Positions 43,864 through 51,473 of a stretch of DNA of 51,565 nucleotides are shown piece after piece (position 1 is the stretch's first letter; each line of letters opens with the position of its first letter). Made by a program: the position numbers and the translations under genes. Source of the stretch: Alphaproteobacteria bacterium (lineage in GTDB: Bacteria; Pseudomonadota; Alphaproteobacteria; Caulobacterales; Aquidulcibacteraceae); the NCBI GenBank assembly GCA_018969015.1, contig JAGWZE010000025.1, forward strand, positions 1-51,565, written 5' to 3'. The notes under the pieces were generated by a model, which worked only from the letters and a program-made list of their open reading frames with translations, did no database searches and was not told where the DNA came from.

Positions 43864-43897
43864 CCCGCCGCCGCGCTGGACTTTCGCCGCCTCCGCG

Positions 43898-43919
43898 TTA
43901 GGTTGGTCGAACAACCTAA
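43898..43919. promoter_or_regulatory. TetR-type operator upstream of the SDR gene
   Basis: Arms TTAGGTTG (43898-43905) and CAACCTAA (43912-43919) are perfectly inverted around GTCGAA; counting the TCGA centre, 20 of 22 positions are symmetrical. It ends 19 bases before the SDR start. Confidence 0.75.
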
Positions 43920-43938
43920 TCGGGAGCAAGGGGCGGAC

Positions 43939-44847
43939 ATGGCGATCGTGATGACGGGAGCGACGGCCGGCATCGGTCTCGTCGCGGCGCAGCGCATGAA
44001 AGCGGCCGGCGCCGCCCTGGTGATCGGGGCGCGCGCGCCAAACGATGCGCCCAAAGCGCTCTCCGGCGCGCGGCTCCTGCCGCTCGATCTCGCATCGCTC
44101 GAGAGCGTGCGCGCATTCTCGTCCGCCGTGACCACAGCGGCCGCGGGCCCGATCGAGGCGCTCGTGTTGAACGCCGGCGTGCAGATCACCAGGCCGCGCG
44201 CCTCACCGGACGGCTTCGAGCTGACGTTCGCCGTCAATCACCTCGCGCACTATCTGCTCGCTCGTCTTCTCGCGCCGTCGCTCGCGCCGAACGCGCGCAT
44301 CGTGCTCACCTCCTCGGGCACACACGATCCCGCCGAGCGCACGGGCATACCCGCGCCGCGCCACGCCGATGCGCGCCGCCTCGCGTTTCCCGACCAGGAT
44401 CCCACGCGCGACGCCGACCCCGCCACCGCCGGTCGCCGCGCCTATTCGACCTCGAAGCTGTGCAACGTGATGACGGCGCGAGAACTCGCCAAACGCATGG
44501 CGGCGGCCCGGCCCGACATCGCCGTCGCCGCCTTCGATCCGGGCTTCACGCCCGGCACCGGCCTCGCGCGGGATTATCCCGCCGCGGCGCAGTTCGCCTT
44601 CAAGACGGTGCTGCCGCTGATCCCGGTGCGCGGCGCGCGCCAAAGCACGCCCGCGCGCTCCGGCGGTTTCCTTGCCGATCTCGGCCTGGGACGCGACGCG
44701 CGCATGCCCGCTGCACGTGGGACCTATTTCTCCGTGCGCGGCCGGGCCTTGGAAGTGCGCGAGCCGTCCGAACTGGCGCGTGACGCCAAGGCCTGCGCGG
44801 CCTTGTGGGACGACAGCGCCGCGCTCCTCGGCCTTTCGGCTCAGTAG
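43939..44847 (+). CDS. SDR family oxidoreductase
   Basis: A 302-residue short-chain dehydrogenase/reductase of the retinol-dehydrogenase-like group. The cofactor loop is VMTGATAGIGLVAAQRM, the NAG motif VLNAGVQ, the catalytic Ser in VLTSSGTHD and the YxxxK in YSTSKLCNVMTARELAK; Asp in LLPLDLASLESV selects the cofactor. Substrate unknown. ATG 43939 follows GGGGCGG. The operator at 43898 and the neighbouring TetR and hydrolase genes suggest one inducible catabolic or detoxifying unit. Its 3' end overlaps the converging TonB-receptor gene by 7 bases. Confidence 0.9.
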   Translation: MAIVMTGATAGIGLVAAQRMKAAGAALVIGARAPNDAPKALSGARLLPLDLASLESVRAFSSAVTTAAAGPIEALVLNAGVQITRPRASPDGFELTFAVNHLAHYLLARLLAPSLAPNARIVLTSSGTHDPAERTGIPAPRHADARRLAFPDQDPTRDADPATAGRRAYSTSKLCNVMTARELAKRMAAARPDIAVAAFDPGFTPGTGLARDYPAAAQFAFKTVLPLIPVRGARQSTPARSGGFLADLGLGRDARMPAARGTYFSVRGRALEVREPSELARDAKACAALWDDSAALLGLSAQ

Positions 44848-47039
44848 CGCAGGCTCACCCCCGCCTGCACGAGGCGCGGCGCGTTCGGCAGGATGCCGCG
44901 CGCGCGGTCGACGATCGCGAGATCGTCCGTCGCGTTCTTCACGGTGACGTAGAAGGTCGTCCGGTCGTTGGGCGAGAGATTGGCCGTGAGGTTCAGCGTC
45001 GTCGCCGCGTCGATGCGGCCACGCTGGCCGTCGGCGCTCGGGGCTGCGGTATTGAGGTCGTCCGTGTACTGATCCGACGTCCACTGCAGTTCCGCGAGCA
45101 GGCCAAGCCATGTCCCGCGATCGTAGCCGATGGCGATCGAGCCGGTGACTTCCGGGGCATAAGGCAGGCGATTGCCCGAGACCGACACCGTCGAGAAGCC
45201 GGGCACGGACGACAGCCGCCGCCCCTCGTACGACGCCTCGGCGAGCCACGTGACCGCCGCGCGCAGCGTCACGTCATCGGTGGAAAGCACGCCCATGTCC
45301 TTCAACGACGCGCGCCCCGAGGCCTCGAGCCCCGCATGCCGCGTCTCGCCCGCGCTCGTCAGCGCCGCGCCAAGACCGCCGGCGATCGAGGCCGGCACGA
45401 TCTGGTTGTCGAACGCCATGTGGAAAACGCCAACATCGACGTCGATCCCCGGCCGCACGGCGCCGCGCAGGCCGAGTTCGAGATTGACGCTCTCCTCCGC
45501 CTTCAGATCAACCGCGCCGCCGGCGTTGGTCACCACGTCCTCGACGCGCGGCGGCGCAAAGCCGCGATGCGCGCCGGCATAGATCACGAGATCGTCGCGC
45601 AGATCATAAGTGAGCCCCAGGCTCGGGATGGTTTCGGTGAGATCGGTTTCCCCACGCGCGCCGTTGAGGAGGTTGCGCCGCTCGTAGGCGACGTGCTCGA
45701 TGCGCAGGCCGGGGCTCAAGGCGAGCCGGCCGAACGTGACGCGCGCGGTCGCGTGCGCGGCGAGCGCGTCGGCGTAGCGCAGATTGGCCTCGCGCAGACC
45801 GCCATTGACGCCGACGCCCGGCGTGCGCGCGGTCGGCGTATCGCCATTCACCTGCAGGCGGTTCTGGCGCTCGGTATGCCAGCGCACGCCCGCTTCGGCC
45901 TCCACACGCGGCGTGCGGTACGCGAGGCGGCTTTCGGCGCCGTACACGTTGTATTCGCGCAGACGGCCCTCGTTGCCGCAGGTGGTTTCCAGATTGGCCA
46001 TGCCGCCGCACGCGGGATCGCTGGCGTCGGCCGGGCGCTGCGCGGAGTTGGAGGACTGGCGCCACCAATCGCGATCGAACCACAGCGTGTACGCAGACGT
46101 GGTGAGCCGCCACGGGCCTTCGGGCGTCCAGCTGTGCGTGGCGGAGGCCGTGAAGCGCTCGGTCTCGAAGCGGTCGTTGCGGAACGGATTGGCGCGCGGA
46201 TTGGCGCGGAACTCCGCCAGGGTGAGGCCGGAATAGCTCACCTGGCTGTCCTCCCGCGCAAGCCCGAGACGCACGACCATCGCCTGCGTCGCCGTCAGAT
46301 CGCGTTCGAGCTTCAGATAGGCATCGTCGAACGCGAGGGCGTGGTTGTCGCGCACGCCGTCGAAGCGCGTCGCGTTGAAATGCGCGAGCGCGCGGAAGCC
46401 GAGCACGGGCCCGCCCAGCGAAAGATCCGCTTCCTGATACCCGCGCGAGCCGGCGGCGAGGGTGGCGCGCGCTTCGAGCTCGTCGGGCGCGCGCGGCGTG
46501 ATGTAGTTCACGACGCCGCCCACCGTGTTCGGCCCGAACCGCACCTGTCCGGCGCCCTTCAGGATCTCGATGCGCTCGAACCGGCGAACGGAGGGATGCG
46601 AGTAGGTCGCGTTGTCGCCATAGGGCGCGTACGTGAGCGGCAGGCCGTCTTCGAGCAGCAGCACTTTCGACGAGCGCGTGGGCGACAGGCCGCGCACGCC
46701 GATGTTCGGCCGCAGACCAAGCCCCTCCTCGTCGCGCGCGACCACGCCCGTCGCCTGCCGCAGCGCCTCGTTGACGGTGAACACCCGCGCCTTGCGCAGA
46801 TCCTCGGCCTCGATCGTCGCGCCGGAGCCCGGGATGCGCAGCAGGTTCGCGCGCTGCCCGACGACGATGATCTCGGCCTCGCGCGCGCCCTCCTCCGCCG
46901 CCTCGGCGGCGTTCGCAAACGAGGGCGTCGTGGCCAGCGCCATCGCCGCCACCGCCGCAGACCATCGCCAGCACGCGCGCGCGCCGGAGCGCACAGGCAA
47001 GGTGAAAACCGAAGCGGCGAATGGGGTTTGCGGGGTCAT
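44841..47039 (-). CDS. TonB-dependent receptor (FecA-like, iron-regulated)
   Basis: A 732-residue outer-membrane receptor. Signal peptide (AAVAAMALATTPSFANA), an early AEIIVVGQRANLLRIPGSGA that contains the TonB-box region, a plug (VNEALRQATGVVARDEEGLG, NIGVRGLSPTRSSKVLLLED, VRFGPNTVGGVVNYITPRAP) and a 22-strand-type barrel ending in ...LVQAGVSLRY, with Tyr as terminal aromatic. The style matches FecA-like ferric-siderophore/citrate receptors. ATG 47039 was preferred over 47072, which would begin inside a hairpin beside the Fur box. A Fur box lies 40 bases upstream, so expression should rise in iron limitation. Confidence 0.93.
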   Translation of the reverse strand: MTPQTPFAASVFTLPVRSGARACWRWSAAVAAMALATTPSFANAAEAAEEGAREAEIIVVGQRANLLRIPGSGATIEAEDLRKARVFTVNEALRQATGVVARDEEGLGLRPNIGVRGLSPTRSSKVLLLEDGLPLTYAPYGDNATYSHPSVRRFERIEILKGAGQVRFGPNTVGGVVNYITPRAPDELEARATLAAGSRGYQEADLSLGGPVLGFRALAHFNATRFDGVRDNHALAFDDAYLKLERDLTATQAMVVRLGLAREDSQVSYSGLTLAEFRANPRANPFRNDRFETERFTASATHSWTPEGPWRLTTSAYTLWFDRDWWRQSSNSAQRPADASDPACGGMANLETTCGNEGRLREYNVYGAESRLAYRTPRVEAEAGVRWHTERQNRLQVNGDTPTARTPGVGVNGGLREANLRYADALAAHATARVTFGRLALSPGLRIEHVAYERRNLLNGARGETDLTETIPSLGLTYDLRDDLVIYAGAHRGFAPPRVEDVVTNAGGAVDLKAEESVNLELGLRGAVRPGIDVDVGVFHMAFDNQIVPASIAGGLGAALTSAGETRHAGLEASGRASLKDMGVLSTDDVTLRAAVTWLAEASYEGRRLSSVPGFSTVSVSGNRLPYAPEVTGSIAIGYDRGTWLGLLAELQWTSDQYTDDLNTAAPSADGQRGRIDAATTLNLTANLSPNDRTTFYVTVKNATDDLAIVDRARGILPNAPRLVQAGVSLRY

Positions 47040-47057
47040 GGCGCTCGTTCTGCGACT

Positions 47058-47080
47058 GCAACTAAATCTCATCTAGTTGC
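47058..47080 (-). promoter_or_regulatory. Inverted repeat adjoining the Fur box
   Basis: GCAACTA (47058-47064) and TAGTTGC (47074-47080) pair perfectly across a 9-base loop. The repeat lies in the leader of the TonB-receptor transcript and overlaps the end of the Fur box by two bases; it could be an operator or a 5' hairpin. Confidence 0.5.
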
Positions 47081-47097
47081 GAATGACTATCAATCGC
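47079..47097 (-). promoter_or_regulatory. Fur box of the TonB-dependent receptor
   Basis: GCGAATGACTATCAATCGC is a 19-base near-palindrome with symmetrical GCGA-TGA/TCA-TCGC arms around CTA, matching the alphaproteobacterial Fur-box form. It lies 40-58 bases upstream of the receptor start. Confidence 0.75.
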
Positions 47098-47126
47098 GCG
47101 AACGGCGGGTCAAGGCGCGCGGCCAA

Positions 47127-47144
47127 GATCACGAACTCGTGATC
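47127..47144. promoter_or_regulatory. 18-base palindrome, possible operator
   Basis: GATCACGA and TCGTGATC are perfectly inverted around AC. It lies between the receptor promoter and the SIMPL gene, 126 bases before the latter. No protein can be assigned to it. Confidence 0.4.
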
Positions 47145-47270
47145 GTCATGCGGACGCATCGCACCGCCCGGCGCATCGACGCCCCCCGCCGTTGCGCCCC
47201 GTCCCTCGCGCGCCGCATCTTCGCCACGAGCATGCTCAAGCTGGGCGCTCAGGTTTGTAGGAGCCCGCCC

Positions 47271-48044
47271 ATGACCCGTTCGGCCCTGTCCGTCGTCGTC
47301 GCCGCCGCCGCCTTGTCCGCCACGCTCGCGACCGCGCCGCCCGCCTTCGCCGACACCGCGCCCGTCAAACCCTATGACCCGGCTGTGGTGCGGGTGTCGG
47401 GCCGCGCGGAGCTCTATCTCCCGCCGGATCAGGCGCGCGTGACGGTCGGCTTCTACAACGCCGGCCGCACCAGCGCCGAAGCGACGGACCTCGTGGGCAA
47501 ACGCGCGCGCGCGCTCGAAGCGGCGCTGCGCATCGTCGATGCGGCGCGGGTCACGATCGAGCGCAGCGACACCACGGTCAGCCCCGTGATGAAGGCCGGC
47601 GGCGATCGCCGCCCCGACCGCATCAACGGCTACGAGGCCAACACCTCCGTGACCGTTCTCGTGCGCGACCTCGCCGCCCTGCCTCAGACGGTCGAAGCCG
47701 CGGTGAACGCCGCGCCCGACACCTTCGCCGACATCGCCTTCTCGATCCGCGATACGCAGACCGCGCGCACCAAGGCGCGCGAAGCCGCCATCAAGGACGC
47801 CGTCGACAAGGCGCGCGTCTACACCGAAGGCGCGGGCTTCAAGCTTGGGCGTCTGTTGCTGGTCGAGGAAGGCGGCTCGAACATGTATGCGCAGAGCGGC
47901 AATCGCGGCATCCGGATGGAGCGCGCCGCGATGGCCGACAGCGCGCCGGCCGTCGTCGCGCCGCCGATCGCGGCCGAGCCGCAGCTCTACACGGCCGAGG
48001 TCTCCGTCGTGTACGAAGTGGGCGCGGCGCTGGCGCCGAAGTGA
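47271..48044 (+). CDS. SIMPL (DUF541) domain periplasmic protein
   Basis: A 257-residue protein with signal peptide (VVVAAAALSATLATAPPAFA) and a complete SIMPL domain: AVVRVSGRAELYLPPDQARV, GYEANTSVTVLVRDLAALPQ, KAREAAIKDAVDKARVYTEG and FKLGRLLLVEEGG. SIMPL proteins resemble E. coli YggE and the BP26 antigen, which form periplasmic or outer-membrane assemblies and lessen oxidative stress. AGGAGCCCGCCC precedes ATG 47271; an earlier in-frame ATG at about 47231 lacks a Shine-Dalgarno. The MliC-like gene follows after 30 bases. Confidence 0.88.
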   Translation: MTRSALSVVVAAAALSATLATAPPAFADTAPVKPYDPAVVRVSGRAELYLPPDQARVTVGFYNAGRTSAEATDLVGKRARALEAALRIVDAARVTIERSDTTVSPVMKAGGDRRPDRINGYEANTSVTVLVRDLAALPQTVEAAVNAAPDTFADIAFSIRDTQTARTKAREAAIKDAVDKARVYTEGAGFKLGRLLLVEEGGSNMYAQSGNRGIRMERAAMADSAPAVVAPPIAAEPQLYTAEVSVVYEVGAALAPK

Positions 48045-48074
48045 AGAGAGCGATCGCGGATGCGCAGGGATCAC

Positions 48075-48509
48075 ATGACTGTATCGATCAGGATCGGCGC
48101 GGCCGCGCTCGCCATGCTCGCGGCCGGCCTCGTATCGGCGTGCGGCGCGAACGCGCCAGCGACCACGGAAGCGCCCGCCGCGCAGGCCGCGCCGCCAGCG
48201 CTGCCGTCGAGCCCGGAGCCGCAACCGCTGCCGCTCGACGCTCCCTCGCCCCTACCGGTGAACGAGGAGCGCTTCGCCTGCCCCGGCGGCGCGACGATGG
48301 TGATCCGCTTCCAGGCGATGCCGGACCTTGCGGCCGTGACCGTCGGCGGCGCGGCCTACCAGCTGCCGATCGCGGTGTCGGGCTCGGGCTATCGCTACAC
48401 CGACGGCGCCGTGGAGCTCACCGGCAAAGGCGACGAAGCGCGGTTGAAACGTCCGGGTACGGCGGAACTGGTGTGCACGCGCGCCGCCGTCGATCCGCCG
48501 GCGCCGTAA
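48075..48509 (+). CDS. MliC-like lipoprotein (putative lysozyme inhibitor)
   Basis: A 144-residue lipoprotein: lipobox in AAGLVSACG, a Pro/Ala linker of about 35 residues, then a C-terminal domain of about 75 residues. FACPGGATMVIRFQAMPDLA, YQLPIAVSGSGYRYTDGAVE, LTGKGDEARL and AELVCTRA follow the MliC pattern (C-strand, Y/G-rich sheet, terminal Cys) with the two cysteines that form its disulfide. Family members inhibit c-type lysozyme in the outer membrane. Start at ATG 48075 with AGGGA; an alternative ATG at 48060 adds five residues. Confidence 0.7.
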   Translation: MTVSIRIGAAALAMLAAGLVSACGANAPATTEAPAAQAAPPALPSSPEPQPLPLDAPSPLPVNEERFACPGGATMVIRFQAMPDLAAVTVGGAAYQLPIAVSGSGYRYTDGAVELTGKGDEARLKRPGTAELVCTRAAVDPPAP

Positions 48510-48522
48510 GCACACGCCCGCT

Positions 48523-49023
48523 CTACGGCGTCGTCAGCAAATCCGCGCAGATCGCCTCGAGGCCGGCCTGATCGACCACGTCGAACGCCGCGAGTTCGGT
48601 GGAATCGACGTCGAGCACGGCGGCGAGCCGGCCGGCCGCGTCGAACACGGGCACGACGATCTCGCTGTTGGAGCGGCTGTCGCAGGCGATGTGGCCGGGA
48701 AAGGCGTGCACGTCGGGCACGAGCTGCGTGGCGCGCTGCGCGGCGGCGGCGCCGCAGACGCCCTTGCCGAACGGGATGCGCAGGCACCCCAGCGTGCCCT
48801 GGTACGGCCCGACGACGAGTTCGGAGGGCTTGTCCGGATCGACGAGGTAAAAGCCGGTCCAGAAGAAGCGCGGCGCGAAGGCCTGCACGAGCAGCGACGT
48901 CGCCGTCGCGTAGCGCGCCACGTGCGAGGGTTCGCCGGCGATGACGGCGGCGATCTCGCGGCGGACGACCGCATAGCGTTCGGCCTTGTCGGCGGGGAGA
49001 TCGGACAGGGAAACTTCAGCCAT
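48523..49023 (-). CDS. msrC: Free methionine-(R)-sulfoxide reductase (GAF domain)
   Basis: A 166-residue GAF-fold reductase of free methionine (R)-sulfoxide. All three functional cysteines are present: GTLGCLRIPFGKGVCGAAAA (two) and HIACDSRSNSEIVVPVF (the third, catalytic). FFWTGFYLVDPDKPSELVVG is the typical first part of fRMsr. It protects the cytosolic methionine pool from oxidation, with thioredoxin as usual reductant. ATG 49023 is preferred over a longer frame because the conserved region starts soon after; it converges on the MliC-like gene. Confidence 0.93.
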   Translation of the reverse strand: MAEVSLSDLPADKAERYAVVRREIAAVIAGEPSHVARYATATSLLVQAFAPRFFWTGFYLVDPDKPSELVVGPYQGTLGCLRIPFGKGVCGAAAAQRATQLVPDVHAFPGHIACDSRSNSEIVVPVFDAAGRLAAVLDVDSTELAAFDVVDQAGLEAICADLLTTP

Positions 49024-49062
49024 GCGCGCCGAGCTAGGCGCTCGGCGCGCGAACGGCAAGGT

Positions 49063-49596
49063 CTAGGCGGGCTGCCAGCCCCCGCCGGCCCGGCAATAGC
49101 GCTCCGGCGGCAGCGGCTGGGCGGGCCCCTGCCCGATCGACAGCGACGACTGCAGGGTGCGGCAGTCGGGGTTGGCGTAGTCGCGCTCGGGCCGCGTCAC
49201 CTGCAGCACCCGGCTCTGGCCGTTGCCGCCGACCCAGGTTTCCGAGACCGGCGCGTTCCGGTTCAACGCGTTGAGATAGGCGCCTTCGACGCGGGCCTGC
49301 TCGCGATTGTCGAGCAGCTTGCACGCGCCATAGGTGCCCGCCGCGCCGATCGCGCCACCGATCACGGCGTTCTCGGTCTTGTTGCCGCTCGGGGCCGTGA
49401 CGCCGCCGATGATCGCGCCGACGCCGGCGCCGATGAGCGCGTTGCGCTGGCACTTCGACAGGTTCGAGCCGAACCCGCCGCCGCCCCCGCCATAGCCGTA
49501 GCCGCTGCCGCCATAGGCGCCGGTTTCGCACCCCGAGACGCCGAGTGCGGCCGCGAGCGCCAGCGCCGCAGCCGCTTTGGATGTCATCCACCGCAT
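49063..49596 (-). CDS. Glycine-zipper lipoprotein, paralogue of the upstream gene
   Basis: A 177-residue lipoprotein (signal AAAALALAAALGVSGC) with a Tyr/Gly-rich linker, then the segment CQRNALIGAGVGAIIGGVTA, PSGNKTENAVIGGAIGAAGT and YGACKLLDNREQARVE. It ends with a conserved cysteine-containing block (YANPDCRTLQSSLS, PPERYCRAGGGW). The same order occurs in the gene just upstream with roughly half the residues identical in the core, so the pair arose by duplication. Glycine zippers usually insert in or line the outer membrane. Function unknown. Start at 49596 with AGGA upstream; 49587 is possible. Confidence 0.8.
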   Translation of the reverse strand: MRWMTSKAAAALALAAALGVSGCETGAYGGSGYGYGGGGGGFGSNLSKCQRNALIGAGVGAIIGGVTAPSGNKTENAVIGGAIGAAGTYGACKLLDNREQARVEGAYLNALNRNAPVSETWVGGNGQSRVLQVTRPERDYANPDCRTLQSSLSIGQGPAQPLPPERYCRAGGGWQPA

Positions 49597-49627
49597 GAGA
49601 GGAATCCTTTCTGCGGTGAAAAACGCG

Positions 49628-50158
49628 TCAGAGCGGCGCCGGGGTCCACACGCCGTTCGCGCTTTTGCAATACCGCTCTTTCGGCAGCGCCTGCGCAGCG
49701 AGCCCGCCGGCGGAGAGCTGCGGCGCCAGCACGCGGCAATTGGCGTCGACCGGATCGACCTGCGGCGCCGGCACCACGAGTGTGGCCGGGCCGCCACCGC
49801 CTTGCGGCGTGAAGTTCGACGTGACCGGTTTGCCCGTCTTCAGCGCCGTCGCATAGGAGCGCTCGATGCGCGCCTGGTCGCGGTTGCCGAGATATTTGCA
49901 GACGAAATAGGTGCCGACGCCGCCAACGGCGCCGCCGATCGCGGCGTTCTCGGTCTTGTTGCCCTTCGGCGCCGTGACAAGCCCGGCGAGCGCGCCGACG
50001 CCCGCGCCGATCAGCGCGTTGCGCATGCAGCTCGAGAGCTGCGTGCCGAGGAATTGCGTCTGCCCCGGCGGCGGGGCATAGCTCGCCTGCGGTTGCGCCA
50101 GCGCGGGCATGGCGACGAGCAGCGCGGCGAGCGCGGCGACGGCGGAGTTCAAACGCAT
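49628..50158 (-). CDS. Glycine-zipper secreted protein, paralogue of the downstream gene
   Basis: A 176-residue protein with signal peptide (VAALAALLVAMPALAQPQ) rather than a lipobox. The core CMRNALIGAGVGALAGLVTA, PKGNKTENAAIGGAVGGVGT and YFVCKYLGNRDQARIE, and the tail VDANCRVLAPQLS...ALPKERYCKS, mirror the neighbour. It is upstream of that gene by 31 bases and clearly in the same transcript. A GGGAGG Shine-Dalgarno precedes ATG and TATGAT lies about 35 bases upstream on that strand as a possible -10 box. One copy is lipidated and the other not, which suggests different envelope locations. Confidence 0.8.
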   Translation of the reverse strand: MRLNSAVAALAALLVAMPALAQPQASYAPPPGQTQFLGTQLSSCMRNALIGAGVGALAGLVTAPKGNKTENAAIGGAVGGVGTYFVCKYLGNRDQARIERSYATALKTGKPVTSNFTPQGGGGPATLVVPAPQVDPVDANCRVLAPQLSAGGLAAQALPKERYCKSANGVWTPAPL

Positions 50159-50271
50159 GACGGCCTCCCAGTGTCTGAAGGCGCGATCATAGATCGACCA
50201 GGCGTCCGGGGGGATAAAAAACTACAGGGTGGTCGCGCGGGGGCCGGCGCAACGCGGACGCCACGACCGGC

Positions 50272-50300
50272 TTGGCGACGCGCCCTCCGACGCGCTACCA
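50272..50300 (+). promoter_or_regulatory. tRNA promoter
   Basis: TTGGCG (50272-50277), a 17-base spacer and CTACCA (50295-50300) stand 14 bases before the tRNA 5' end, with spacing typical of a housekeeping promoter. Confidence 0.55.
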
Positions 50301-50313
50301 CCTCGCCCGCTGG

Positions 50314-50389
50314 GGGCCCTTAGCTCAGCGGTTAGAGCTGGCCGCTCATAACGGCTCGGTCGCAGGTTCGAATCCTGCAGGGCCCACCA
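50314..50389 (+). tRNA. tRNA-Ile2 (anticodon CAT, lysidine type)
   Basis: A 76-base cloverleaf with encoded CCA. Acceptor GGGCCCT pairs with AGGGCCC; D arm GCTC/GAGC; anticodon stem GGCCG/CGGCT around CTCATAA (anticodon CAT); T arm GCAGG/CCTGC with TTCGAAT. The body (TTAGCTCAG, GGTTAGAGC, GGTCGC) follows the minor isoleucine tRNA of E. coli, whose C34 is modified to lysidine so that it reads AUA, rather than elongator or initiator tRNA-Met. Confidence 0.92.
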
Positions 50390-50546
50390 GCGGCGCTCCG
50401 ATTGCTATAAGACCCCTGTCGCAAAAGGGTTTGAGTAGAGGCGGAGTAGCTACGCCACAAACTCACGCCAATGACGCTCCCGGGCCGCAGCTTCGCGCCG
50501 CTGCATAGTGCGGTACAGTTCGTGACGTGGCAGGGGGACGTTTGAC

Positions 50547-51431
50547 TTGAAAAGCGAGCCGAGGCGAAAGATCCCGGACCCCAGCGCGTTGCCGGAGAGG
50601 CTGCTGCGGTGGGTCGTTGCGCTTGTCGTGGCGGGGCTGCTCGCACGGGCTGTGATCGTCGCCATCTCGGGTGAGGATCAGCAACTCTCAGTCTGGGTAG
50701 CCTACATTGCCGACCTGGGTACGGCGGCAACAGTTCTCGTCGTTACGTTCGTAGGCGTCTACAACGCTTTCTTTTTCCCCGACCGGTTCCGCCGCTTTGT
50801 CCGCCACCTTATTCGGTGGATCACAACTCCTGCCCGCCTTGTTCTCCGAGTTGCTAAGCTCCAGCGGCAAGTCAGGTCTCTACGCGCCGAGTTGAAGCGT
50901 GCTGAAAGCGACAACAGCACCATGCCGACTGATGGCCCTCCAACGCAGCGCCGAAGCGAGCGACCTCCCCCCCCGCCGCCGCCTACACCTCCTCCGGCCT
51001 CTCCAACGTCAACGCCTCCCCAAACGACCCTGCCGTTTAGCGAAAGGGTGCCCCTTCACCGTGTCGTCCTTGCTGTGGGGGCGCTCGTTGCGCTGGGAAC
51101 CCTAGCCGTCGTCCTTGCGTCTGGCCCTCCTCCTCCTCTGCCACCCCCTCCAGAGTCTCCGCCAACCCGGCCACAGTCTGATCGTTTCTACGCCCTTACG
51201 GCCGACGATATGGATGGACCGTTGGAGGTCATCGTCGAGCGCATCCCATCGAAGCCGCAGCGAGACGCTTGCCGAGCGAGTTTTAGGGCTGCCGAGCACA
51301 ATGGCCCGCTTCTTGACCGCAAGCGCGAACGAAAACTCCCGGTCGGAACGTGCCTCGTGGTCCCACCCGAATGTTCGATGTCACCAGTCTGGCAACGGAC
51401 TCAGGCGAGTTGTCCAATATCTGCGCAGTGA
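50547..51431 (+). CDS. Two-helix membrane protein, unknown function, atypical composition
   Basis: I recognise no family. The 294-residue protein starts at TTG 50547 after GGGGGA. Hydrophobic pairs lie at about 18-38 (LLRWVVALVVAGLLARAVIV) and 48-68, then a basic helix (RLVLRVAKLQRQVRSLRAEL), a Pro-rich linker, a third helix at about 175-195 (VVLAVGALVALGTLAVVLAS), a second Pro-rich linker and a C-terminal domain of ~75 residues with three or four cysteines (FYALTADDMDGPLEVIVERI; LPVGTCLVVPPECS). GC and codon choice are clearly lower and more even than in neighbouring genes, which suggests recent acquisition. It directly follows the tRNA. Confidence 0.7.
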   Translation: MKSEPRRKIPDPSALPERLLRWVVALVVAGLLARAVIVAISGEDQQLSVWVAYIADLGTAATVLVVTFVGVYNAFFFPDRFRRFVRHLIRWITTPARLVLRVAKLQRQVRSLRAELKRAESDNSTMPTDGPPTQRRSERPPPPPPPTPPPASPTSTPPQTTLPFSERVPLHRVVLAVGALVALGTLAVVLASGPPPPLPPPPESPPTRPQSDRFYALTADDMDGPLEVIVERIPSKPQRDACRASFRAAEHNGPLLDRKRERKLPVGTCLVVPPECSMSPVWQRTQASCPISAQ

Positions 51432-51473
51432 GTGGCGGCAAACTGATTCCAATTTTCCTAGGGTTTCCGCCCC

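Noticed and set aside
50314-50389. tRNA-Met by anticodon CAT
   Set aside because: The body sequence matches minor tRNA-Ile2, not elongator or initiator Met.
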